NCBI GenBank assembly: GCA_021789355.1
Contig: JAJYJR010000339.1
Span: 1 to 6,521, forward strand
Reading direction: 5' to 3'
Length of the DNA: 6,521 bases
Origin: Chloroflexota bacterium
GTDB taxonomy: Bacteria > Chloroflexota > Limnocylindria > Limnocylindrales > CSP1-4
The notes under the pieces were generated by a model that saw only the letters and a program-made list of their open reading frames with translations, had not been told where the DNA came from and did not search any database. Within the stretch, counting starts at the first letter, position 1. Each line of letters begins with the position of its first letter. Below are positions 1 through 5,212 of the stretch, one piece after another. The position numbers and the translations under genes are program-made.

Positions 1-158
1 GCAAGGACCGATAGCGCGAGCGCTGCCAGGAACGGCAGGCGGGTCGCCACGAGGCTGTACGCGATCATCGCGACCGCGTACAGCAGCTTCGTCGTGGGAT
101 GCGTCGCGTGAACGAACGATGCGCCGGTCTGGAAGAGGGTGCCGGACGTGCCAGACAC
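1..158 (-). CDS. ecfT: ECF transporter transmembrane component EcfT (partial, C-terminus beyond window)
   Basis: Only the first 52 codons are inside the window; the frame is open to position 1. The translation begins MSGTSGTLFQTGASFVHATH and continues PTTKLLYAVAMIAYS. The G-x-S-F-x-H followed by H-P-x-T-K-L-L is the N-terminal signature of EcfT/CbiQ proteins, which couple the substrate-binding S component to the two ATPases of an energy-coupling factor importer in the inner membrane. A hydrophobic segment begins near residue 24. The GTG at 158-156 is chosen because it lies 7 bases after the S-component stop and no ATG is available in frame nearby. No clear Shine-Dalgarno precedes it, so translation may depend on coupling to the upstream gene. 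The adjacency to an S component strongly supports the call. The ATPase gene or genes would be expected next, outside the window. The rest of the protein, including the coupling helices with Ala-Arg-Gly motifs, cannot be seen. Confidence 0.82.
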   Translation of the reverse strand, partial: MSGTSGTLFQTGASFVHATHPTTKLLYAVAMIAYSLVATRLPFLAALALSVL

Positions 159-165
159 AGTGGCG

Positions 166-774
166 CTATGCGACCGCGGCCTGGCGGTTCCGGGTGATCC
201 CAGGGAACTTCGCGGCGTACGAGACAGGGATGTTCCGGGCGACGGCGTACGCGATGATCGAGCTGATCATCTTGTCCGCGAGTGCGGTGATGAACGTCGC
301 CTTGAGAACGGCCGCGACGAGCTTGCTGCCGCTGGCGAGGAAGAACGCGGTGACCGCGTCGGAGCCCGCGCCGGTCGCCCCGCCGAACACGACGACGGTG
401 ATCGGAGCAGAGACCACGGTCCCCACGAGCGGGAGGATCAGACCGGCGATCGCGGCCATCCACCAGTGACGGTAGAACCCGAAGTACACGAGGACGCCAG
501 CCGTGATGCCAATGGCGGCGTTGGTGATCGCATAGGGGATGTAGGTCGGTGTGGTCACGAGACCGACGACCACGTTGGTAAGAATCCCTGCCACCGCTGC
601 CACCCACGGACCGGCCAGGACCGCGGCGAGGATCGTACCGATCGTGTCGAGGTAGATCGGCAGGTTGAGGAAGACCGTGATGAAGTGGAGGCCCGCGTTG
701 ATGGCCACCGCGATCGGGATGAGGACGATGGCCATCGGCGTGAAACTGCCGGACACATCCCAGAACGAGCGCAT
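166..774 (-). CDS. ECF transporter S component, substrate unknown
   Basis: This 202-residue membrane protein is about the size of ECF S components, the subunits that bind the vitamin, nucleobase or other small solute and topple in the membrane to deliver it. Hydrophobic stretches cover roughly residues 11-35, 42-73, 77-99, 105-131 and 140-180, consistent with the usual six helices. The segment LPIYLDTIGTILAAVLAGPW (38-57) followed by G-I-L-T-N and the motif YAITNAAIG (81-89) are typical of S components. Residues near the C-terminus are charged and hydrophilic. The ATG at 774-772 is preferred over an in-frame start 38 codons upstream. It has an AGGAG box (787-783) at 8-base spacing, and the longer form would run into the GntR gene with a non-membrane leader. 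The regulator gene ends 11 bases upstream and ecfT starts 7 bases downstream, which indicates an operon. I could not assign a substrate from the sequence. Some sensor kinases have similar N-terminal domains, but the ecfT neighbour argues for transport. Confidence 0.85.
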   Translation of the reverse strand: MRSFWDVSGSFTPMAIVLIPIAVAINAGLHFITVFLNLPIYLDTIGTILAAVLAGPWVAAVAGILTNVVVGLVTTPTYIPYAITNAAIGITAGVLVYFGFYRHWWMAAIAGLILPLVGTVVSAPITVVVFGGATGAGSDAVTAFFLASGSKLVAAVLKATFITALADKMISSIIAYAVARNIPVSYAAKFPGITRNRQAAVA

Positions 775-782
775 TGACTGCT

Positions 783-787
783 CTCCT
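783..787 (-). promoter_or_regulatory. Shine-Dalgarno box deciding the S-component start
   Basis: Read on the minus strand the sequence is AGGAG, 8 bases before the ATG at 774. It overlaps the TAG stop of the upstream regulator (788-786), so the ribosome site of the S component is embedded in the end of the regulator gene. This supports the 202-residue start over the longer reading. Confidence 0.7.
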
Positions 788-1532
788 ACGTCCGCAAACG
801 CATGACCATGAAGGTGAAGAGGCTGGGGATCAGGTAGCTGTCGGCATAGGCACACACCCTCCCTGCGGCATCCAGGCTTGAATGGCACATCACGACGACG
901 GGCGTCGAGGGGGAAATCTCCAGCTGGCGGCCGACGGACTGGCCGGCTTTGGCCGCCGAGATGGTGGCTCGCACGCGCTGGATGGGCGCGCCGGTGAGGG
1001 CATCGAGGATGGGGAGCATCTCGCCGTCGAACCCGACCAGCAGCTCGTCGAGCCGCGCGGATCCCGGCACGTAGTCGATGAGCAACGCCGCGGGACGATT
1101 GTCTGCCCGGTAGACGCGGCTGACCGCCGTGAAGCGGCTGCCGGTCGGCCGCCCGAGCGCCCGGGCGGCAGCCTCACTCCTGACCCGGCGCCGGATCGCG
1201 ATGTCGTGAACGCTCGGCGTGAAGCCCGACGCGGCGATCGAGGCTGGGACAGACTGGAGGCGGTCAAGGTGGTTCGTCACGGTCGAGGCGTCGTCAACCA
1301 CGAAGTTCCCGATGCCATGCCGTCGCACCACGTGCCCCTCGCGCTCCAGCTCGAGCAGCGCGTTTCGCAGGGTCGTGCGGCTGACGTTCAGCGACGCGGC
1401 AAGGACATCCTCGGAGGGCAGCCGGTCGGTCAGTGCACCGCGGCGGATCCCATCGAGGATCTCCTCCTTGGCGCGACGGTGGAGCGGCGAGTGATCCCCG
1501 ACCGGCCGGACTGCTGGCATTCCCGTTGTCAT
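786..1532 (-). CDS. GntR-family transcriptional regulator with UTRA ligand-binding domain (HutC subfamily)
   Basis: This 248-residue protein has an N-terminal winged helix-turn-helix (about residues 15-80) with the family core LPSEDVLAASLNVSRTTLR at 38-56 and the wing motif RRHGIGNFV (70-78). The C-terminal part (about 95-245) reads as a UTRA domain: A-x-x-L-G-R-P-x-G-S, an R-V-Y-R-A-D strand, R-P-A, D-Y-V-P-G, and the closing D-S-Y-L-I-P-x-x-F-x-F-x-V-M-R. UTRA domains bind small effectors and usually release DNA when bound. The gene is the first of a putative operon with the S component (11-base gap) and ecfT, so the likely role is local control by the transported compound; this is inference. 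ATG 1532 is the first possible start in its frame, which is otherwise open back to a TGA at 1586-1584. Shine-Dalgarno complementarity is weak. A Met at residue 5 is an alternative start. Length is normal for the subfamily. Confidence 0.9.
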   Translation of the reverse strand: MTTGMPAVRPVGDHSPLHRRAKEEILDGIRRGALTDRLPSEDVLAASLNVSRTTLRNALLELEREGHVVRRHGIGNFVVDDASTVTNHLDRLQSVPASIAASGFTPSVHDIAIRRRVRSEAAARALGRPTGSRFTAVSRVYRADNRPAALLIDYVPGSARLDELLVGFDGEMLPILDALTGAPIQRVRATISAAKAGQSVGRQLEISPSTPVVVMCHSSLDAAGRVCAYADSYLIPSLFTFMVMRLRT

Positions 1533-1533
1533 C

Positions 1534-1556
1534 GGACGTCCAACATCTACTGACGT
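1534..1556. promoter_or_regulatory. Candidate operator: GGACGTCC palindrome plus second GACGT
   Basis: A perfect 8-base palindrome GGACGTCC (1534-1541) lies two bases before the regulator's start codon. A second GACGT occurs at 1552-1556, 17 bases from the first. Placement over the translation start region would suit autorepression by the adjacent GntR/UTRA protein. The motif does not clearly match a known HutC-type operator, so this is a positional guess. Confidence 0.2.
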
Positions 1557-1568
1557 GAGATGCCCGAA

Positions 1569-1597
1569 ATCGTATCCTCCGTGTCAAGGGGTCAAGG
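1569..1597 (-). promoter_or_regulatory. Possible promoter of the regulator/ECF operon with tandem TTGAC boxes
   Basis: On the minus strand two 8-base units, CCTTGACC and CCTTGACA (1597-1590 and 1589-1582), stand in direct tandem. Each contains a -35-like hexamer. A -10-like TACGAT lies at 1574-1569. The first box is 15 bases from it, short of the ideal 17, and the second is far too close. Transcription from here would give a leader of about 30 bases before ATG 1532. Support is modest; the tandem boxes could equally be a protein-binding repeat. Confidence 0.3.
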
Positions 1598-1763
1598 CTC
1601 AGCCGGTTGCGAATCGACGAGGTCCCCGTCCTGTACCGACCGGTCGAGCCACGAGGCGGCCGGCTCGGGCGCGAGCTTGCTCGTGGCGCGCATCGTTCAC
1701 CGACGCGACGTGGAACGCGCGGTGACCACGCTCCCATGGGCGGACCGCTTCTTGCCGGGCCAC

Positions 1764-1780
1764 AGCGCACCGAGTGCGCT
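1764..1780. repeat. Perfect inverted repeat, 7-bp arms and 3-base loop
   Basis: AGCGCAC, a CGA spacer and GTGCGCT form a perfect stem on either strand. On the minus strand it starts 74 bases after the pxpC stop codon, a reasonable place for transcript-end processing. No T-run follows, so it is not a canonical intrinsic terminator. It could be a Rho-associated structure, an mRNA-stabilising hairpin or an operator. Confidence 0.4.
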
Positions 1781-1853
1781 CACGAGGCACGGCGTCCGCC
1801 ATCGCCGGCCGGCGTGCAACGCGGAACCCGTTCGAGGCGCCTCGGCCGCTTCG

Positions 1854-2834
1854 TCAGCCCCCGGCGTGGTCCGCGAGGCGATCCCAGAGCGCGTCGGGCT
1901 GGATCAGCTCGGCGGCGGCCGCGAGGAGCCGCTGCTGTTCACGCCACGCGGCACGTGCCTCCAACGCGTCCTGCGGTTCGAAGGTCACCCGGTCGCCGGG
2001 CCGCAGCTGGCCGAGACGAGGCCATTCCCAGCGGGGCACGGCCCCGACGACTGGGTAGCCGCCGATCGTCGGCCCGTCCACCAGGAGGACGAGGGGCCGT
2101 CCGTCGGCGGGCACCTGGATGGCGCCAGGGGCGACCGGGTGCGACAGGATCTCGCGACCTGCCGGCATGGCAGCACCCTCGAGCCGTATCCCCATCCGGT
2201 CGCTGGCGGACCCGACCCGCCAGGCGGTCGCGGTGAGCGCCTCCGCCGCGTCCGTCGGCAGGTGGCGCAGATCGGGACCGGGGACGAACCGGATCGGGCC
2301 CGGACGGACGGCCGGGTGTGGGGCCATCCGCGCCGGCCAGGTGCGACCGGTGCCGCCGAGGTCGCCCCGGCGGGCTGGCTCCAGCAGGTCCCCGGCGCGC
2401 AACGGGCGGCCGTCGATGCCACCCAGTCCGGCCTGAACACAGGTGGACGCGGATCCCAGGACCTGCCGTGCCGTGGCGCCGCCGGCGAGGCCGATGTACG
2501 CCCGCATGCCCGTGGGCGATCCGGCGAACCGGATCTTCGAGCCCGCCGGCAGGAGATGCGCGGCCCCGGTCCGGAGCAGGCGCCCGTCGTCCAACTCGGC
2601 GCCGAGGTCGGCCCCGGCGAGCGAGACCGTGCACGTCTCGATGGCACGCAGCTGTGCCCCGCCCAGGGTCACCTCCACCGCGACGGCGTCCGGCGGCGCC
2701 TCGGCGAGCACGTTCGCCACCGCGAGTCCCCACGGGTCGCAGGCGCCCGACAGGGGCACCCCGAGGCGGGCGAGCCCGGGCCTTCCGCGGTCCTGGAGGG
2801 TCAGCAGCGGGCCGGGGGTGACGACTTCCAGCAC
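1854..2834 (-). CDS. pxpC: 5-oxoprolinase subunit PxpC (KipA/biotin-dependent carboxylase-like family)
   Basis: PxpC is a subunit of the prokaryotic ATP-dependent 5-oxoprolinase, which hydrolyses 5-oxoproline to glutamate in the cytoplasm. The 326 residues cover the whole family length. Visible landmarks are the N-terminal T-L-Q-D-R-G-R-P-G (12-20) and L-G-V-P-L-S-G-A-C-D (24-33) motif, the R-A-Y-I-G-L-A-G-G strand (111-119) with V-L-G-S-x-S-T (125-131), and the C-terminal P-G-A-I-Q-V-P (236-242). The family's DxxTxGGYP element also appears, as DGPTIGGYP (263-271), followed by L-R-P-G-D. The GTG at 2834-2832 starts 3 bases after the pxpB stop and is not preceded by a Shine-Dalgarno sequence, so reinitiation after pxpB is likely. 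The protein extends past the last family motif with an alanine- and glutamine-rich helix (about 290-326). Older annotations call this KipA or allophanate hydrolase subunit 2; the pxpAB neighbours favour 5-oxoprolinase. Confidence 0.93.
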   Translation of the reverse strand: MLEVVTPGPLLTLQDRGRPGLARLGVPLSGACDPWGLAVANVLAEAPPDAVAVEVTLGGAQLRAIETCTVSLAGADLGAELDDGRLLRTGAAHLLPAGSKIRFAGSPTGMRAYIGLAGGATARQVLGSASTCVQAGLGGIDGRPLRAGDLLEPARRGDLGGTGRTWPARMAPHPAVRPGPIRFVPGPDLRHLPTDAAEALTATAWRVGSASDRMGIRLEGAAMPAGREILSHPVAPGAIQVPADGRPLVLLVDGPTIGGYPVVGAVPRWEWPRLGQLRPGDRVTFEPQDALEARAAWREQQRLLAAAAELIQPDALWDRLADHAGG

Positions 2835-2837
2835 GGC

Positions 2838-3518
2838 TCAGCGGGGCACGAACCGGACCCGGTCGCCGGGGGCGAGAAGCGCGGGCGGCTCGCGGCGGGC
2901 GTCCCAGAGCGGCGCGTCGGTCCGCCCGATCAAGTGCCACCCGCCGGGGCTCTCGAAGGGGTAGATGCCCGTCTGGCGGCCGGCGATGGCGACGCTGCCG
3001 GCCGGCACGCGAACGCGCGGTGTCGCGCGACGAGGCACGTCGAGCGGCGCCGGGACGACGCCGAGGTACGGGAAGCCGGGCACGAACCCCAGGACGAGGA
3101 CGCGGTACTCGACGCCGGCGTGAAGCGCCACCACCTGGTCCTCCGACAGGCCTGTCCGTGCGGCAACATCCTGGAGATCCGGTCCCTCGGCACCGCCGTA
3201 CCGCACGGTGATCTCGTGGAGGACGCCGTCCTCGGCCGTCCGTGGCCGGTCCGTCTCCATCAGGACGTTCTCCAGGAGCGATCGGAGCGTCGCCTCGGCG
3301 CAGCGATCGGGGTCGAACGGGACGAGCACACTGGCGTGCCCGGGCACGGCCACGTCGAGACCCGGCACCGACGGACGTCGGGCCGTGAGTTCGGCCGCTG
3401 CGCGACGCGCCCACGCGTTGGCCCGGAGGTCGAGTCCGTCGGAGAGGGTGACGATGAGGGCGGCGTCGCCCATCCGGTCGACGCGCGGCGGGCGTCGGGC
3501 GTCGGGCGGATCAGCCAT
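2838..3518 (-). CDS. pxpB: 5-oxoprolinase subunit PxpB (KipI family)
   Basis: This 226-residue protein has the full KipI/PxpB architecture. An N-terminal domain opens with R-M-G-D-A-A-L (15-21). The C-terminal half carries the family's conserved run: V-R-Y-G-G (105-109) with G-P-D-L (112-115), GFVPGFPYLG (144-153), P-R-R-x-x-P-R-x-x-V-P-A-G-S-V-A-I-A-G (162-180), Q-T-G-I-Y-P (182-187), E-S-P-G-G-W-x-L-I-G-R-T (189-200) and P-G-D-R-V-R-F-V-P (217-225). PxpB works with PxpA and PxpC in ATP-dependent opening of 5-oxoproline. In Bacillus the homologue KipI was first described as an inhibitor of the sporulation kinase KinA, but the intact pxpABC set here points to the metabolic role. The ATG at 3518-3516 overlaps the end of pxpA by 8 bases, implying coupled translation. 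A later Met at residue 16 is a possible alternative start. The pxpC start follows 3 bases after the stop. Confidence 0.94.
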   Translation of the reverse strand: MADPPDARRPPRVDRMGDAALIVTLSDGLDLRANAWARRAAAELTARRPSVPGLDVAVPGHASVLVPFDPDRCAEATLRSLLENVLMETDRPRTAEDGVLHEITVRYGGAEGPDLQDVAARTGLSEDQVVALHAGVEYRVLVLGFVPGFPYLGVVPAPLDVPRRATPRVRVPAGSVAIAGRQTGIYPFESPGGWHLIGRTDAPLWDARREPPALLAPGDRVRFVPR

Positions 3519-4275
3519 CCGCTGCGCGGACCTCGATGCCTGCGGCGGCGAGGGCTCGCCTGACCGCGGCGGCGATCGCGGGTGCCCCGGGCGTGTCGCC
3601 GTGGATGCAGATCGTGTCGGCGGGAACCGGGATCGTGGAGCCGTCGGCCGCGGTCACCCGCGCATCGCGCGCGATGGCGACCGCCTGGGCCGCGGCGAGA
3701 TCCGGATCGTCGTTGAGCGCGCCCGGCAGATCGCGCGGGCGCAGGTGCCCGCCGGCATCGTAGACGCGATCGGCGAACCCCTCCGTCAGGTACCGCAGGC
3801 CCAGGTCCGAGGCCGCGACGAGGAGCGCCGAACCCGGTGGCCCCACGAGACGGAGCCCCGGGTCGAGGCGGGCGACGGCGGTCACGAACGCCCTCGCGGC
3901 TGCGGTGTCGGCGGCGACGTGGTGGTAGAGGGCGCCATGGGGCTTCACGTGCGCCAGCCGGCCACCCTCCGCGCGGACGATTCCGGCGAGCGCGGCCACC
4001 TGGTAGAGGACGGCCGCCTCGAGCTCATCGGGCGCCATCGACATCGCGCGTCGCCCGAACCCCACCAGGTCCGGGAACCCGGGATGTGCACCGATGGTCA
4101 GGCCCGCGTCGAGCGCCGACCGGATCGTCCGCCGGATGGTGAGCGGGTCGCCGGCGTGGAAGCCGCAGGCGACGTTGACGGACGTGAGGTGCGGCATGAG
4201 GGCGGCATCGGCGCCCATCTGCCAGGGGCCCAGGCTCTCGCCCACATCCGCGTTCAGATCGATCCAGGCGGCCAC
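3511..4275 (-). CDS. pxpA: 5-oxoprolinase subunit PxpA (LamB/YcsF family)
   Basis: The product is 254 residues, normal for the LamB/YcsF family. It shows all the signature blocks in order: IDLNADVGES (5-14), NVACGFHAGD (34-43), G-A-H-P-G-F-P-D-L-x-G-F-G-R-R (62-76), HVKPHGALYHH (109-119), EGFADRVYDAGG (165-176) and ICIHGDTPGA (222-231). The acidic and histidine residues in these blocks form the predicted metal and substrate site. PxpA acts with PxpB and PxpC to convert 5-oxoproline to glutamate using ATP, which recycles a spontaneous damage product of glutamine and glutathione metabolism. It is the first gene of the A-B-C set and its stop lies inside the start of pxpB. The start is GTG at 4275-4273. 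The ATG a few bases upstream at 4283 is out of frame. The motif upstream, TAGGAT then 6 bases then GTG, can be read as a Shine-Dalgarno (AGGA, 7-base spacing) or as the -10 box of a leaderless transcript. Confidence 0.95.
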   Translation of the reverse strand: MAAWIDLNADVGESLGPWQMGADAALMPHLTSVNVACGFHAGDPLTIRRTIRSALDAGLTIGAHPGFPDLVGFGRRAMSMAPDELEAAVLYQVAALAGIVRAEGGRLAHVKPHGALYHHVAADTAAARAFVTAVARLDPGLRLVGPPGSALLVAASDLGLRYLTEGFADRVYDAGGHLRPRDLPGALNDDPDLAAAQAVAIARDARVTAADGSTIPVPADTICIHGDTPGAPAIAAAVRRALAAAGIEVRAADG

Positions 4276-4287
4276 GGGGCCATCCTA
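4276..4287 (-). promoter_or_regulatory. pxpA: Candidate -10 box of a leaderless pxpA transcript
   Basis: On the minus strand TAGGAT occupies 4287-4282 and is followed by exactly 6 bases before GTG at 4275. If the G of GTG is +1, the hexamer spans -12 to -7, the standard -10 position. TANNNT boxes at this distance mark leaderless genes in several GC-rich phyla. No good -35 is present: TTCGAC at 4311-4306 is a poor match with an 18-base spacer. The same bases contain AGGA, so a short-leader Shine-Dalgarno reading remains possible. Confidence 0.4.
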
Positions 4288-4311
4288 CGCGACCTGATGC
4301 GCCCGGTCGAA

Positions 4312-4342
4312 GCTCGTGCGAGCGCCTCTGCCCTCGCGGCAG
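4312..4342. repeat. Two short inverted repeats in the cytochrome-pxpA gap
   Basis: GCTCG-TG-CGAGC (4312-4323) is a 12-base interrupted palindrome. CTGCC-CTCGC-GGCAG (4328-4342) can form a 5-bp stem with a 5-base loop. Both lie in the 112-base gap downstream of the cytochrome stop and upstream of pxpA. Neither is followed by a T-run on the minus strand, so a canonical terminator is not shown. They may weakly end the upstream transcript or serve as binding sites. Confidence 0.25.
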
Positions 4343-4387
4343 GGTGTGACCCACCCCGCGAGCACGCCGCACGGCTCCACGCAGGGG

Positions 4388-5212
4388 CTACGGACCGGCC
4401 GGCGTGTAGAGCGCCCCAGTCCGAACGCCGAGCATCGCGGACCCGCTCGCGCGCGGGAGGACGCCCGCCAGAGGCGTGGCGCTCGCGCCGGGCACGTCGT
4501 GGCAGAGGAGGCACTCGGAGGTGGTGCGGGTGCGGTGATCGACCGGCAGGGCCCCCACCTTCGCCGCCACGTGGCACGTGAGGCAGTCGGTCTCGCCCGA
4601 GACGGTCGCGTGCGCAGGGATCGGGGGCTGCGTCTCCGGGAGTCGGTGACACAGCCAGCAGACCTGCTGGGAGCGGTGCGTCATGTCCGCTGGCAAAGGT
4701 GCCGTCGTGCCGTGGCAGTCGAGGCACGCCGTGTTCTGCAGCTCTCGGTGGGGCCGGGAGAGCGGAGCCGGCAGGTTGCCGGGTTTGTGGCACGTCAGGC
4801 ACGCCGCCGCGTGGATGCCCGTGTGGCCGGGCGCCGTGGCGACGAGGCTCTGGGTGGAGTGGCACGAGGTGCACTTCGTCCAGCCCTCGAGCGGGTGCCC
4901 CATCGCGGGGATGGGTCGCAGCCCGATCATCCCGCCGTTGGTCAGGTGGCACGCGCTGCAGTCGGCGCTGGCGGGCACGGCCCCGCCCATGCCCGGCAGC
5001 ACGCCCGCGAACGGCGAGGCGGATGCGGGCTCGGATCCCGATGTGGATGCGGGCGACTGGCCCGTCCCGACGACGGCCGGGGGGGCGTCGGCGTGGGCAA
5101 GCTGGGGGAGGACGGCGTTCACGAAGAGGAAGCCGCCCAGCCCGCACGTCGCCGAGGCGAGTGCTGCGACGGTCAGCCAGTACCCGTGCCGACGCAATGC
5201 CCGGCGGATCAC
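4388..5212 (-). CDS. Periplasmic seven-heme c-type cytochrome
   Basis: The 274-residue protein has seven CxxCH heme-binding motifs, at residues 85-89, 114-118, 138-142, 163-167, 185-189, 210-214 and 234-238. Outside these motifs the region after the signal contains exactly seven histidines (106, 130, 134, 155, 179, 201, 226). Each motif from the second on has one 4-9 residues upstream, suggesting bis-histidine ligation throughout. The N-terminus has arginines followed by a hydrophobic stretch (about 12-34) and A-H-A-D-A near 39-43, so it is either a cleaved Sec signal or a membrane anchor. A Ser/Ala/Pro/Gly linker (44-80) follows. The GTG at 5212-5210 overlaps the NrfD stop (GTGA) and has a strong GGAGGTGA box at 5223-5216. 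Role: electron carrier partnering the upstream NrfD membrane protein at the periplasmic face; the terminal donor or acceptor is unknown. It may be related to cytochrome c3 or NrfH-like families, but I cannot name a subfamily. Confidence 0.9.
   Translation of the reverse strand: MIRRALRRHGYWLTVAALASATCGLGGFLFVNAVLPQLAHADAPPAVVGTGQSPASTSGSEPASASPFAGVLPGMGGAVPASADCSACHLTNGGMIGLRPIPAMGHPLEGWTKCTSCHSTQSLVATAPGHTGIHAAACLTCHKPGNLPAPLSRPHRELQNTACLDCHGTTAPLPADMTHRSQQVCWLCHRLPETQPPIPAHATVSGETDCLTCHVAAKVGALPVDHRTRTTSECLLCHDVPGASATPLAGVLPRASGSAMLGVRTGALYTPAGP

Larger units (their letters stand above)
1533..1853. other. Gene-free stretch between pxpC and the GntR regulator
   Basis: These 321 bases follow the pxpC stop and precede the regulator start. 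I see no convincing gene. A 67-codon minus-strand frame (1802-1599) has no ribosome site and an arginine-rich, low-complexity translation typical of chance frames in GC-rich DNA. The stretch does hold palindromes: AGCGCAC-CGA-GTGCGCT (1764-1780), CGCCGGCCGGCG (1803-1814) and CGACCGGTCG (1637-1646). Promoter-like boxes sit near 1569-1597. It probably contains the end of the pxp transcript and the control region of the ECF operon. Confidence 0.6.

Noticed and set aside
775..888. A 38-residue N-terminal extension of the S component.
   Set aside because: It would overlap the end of the GntR gene and encode a hydrophilic Cys/His-containing leader. A good AGGAG box precedes the inner ATG at 774.
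1599..1802. A 67-codon minus-strand frame after pxpC.
   Set aside because: It has no Shine-Dalgarno and an arginine/alanine-rich product without hydrophobic core or motif. It is most likely a chance frame, although a small gene cannot be fully excluded.
1600..1853. tRNA or small RNA in the gene-free stretch.
   Set aside because: No cloverleaf with acceptor and T-arm sequences could be assembled; the GGTTGCGAATCGA segment only loosely resembles a T-arm.
1560..3563. A 667-codon open frame on the plus strand opposite pxpC and pxpB.
   Set aside because: It is antisense to two genes with clear family motifs. Its translation is Arg/Gly/Pro-rich with no recognisable domain, as expected for a shadow frame in GC-rich DNA.
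4328..4342. Intrinsic terminator after the cytochrome.
   Set aside because: The stem is only 5 bp and no T-run follows on the minus strand.
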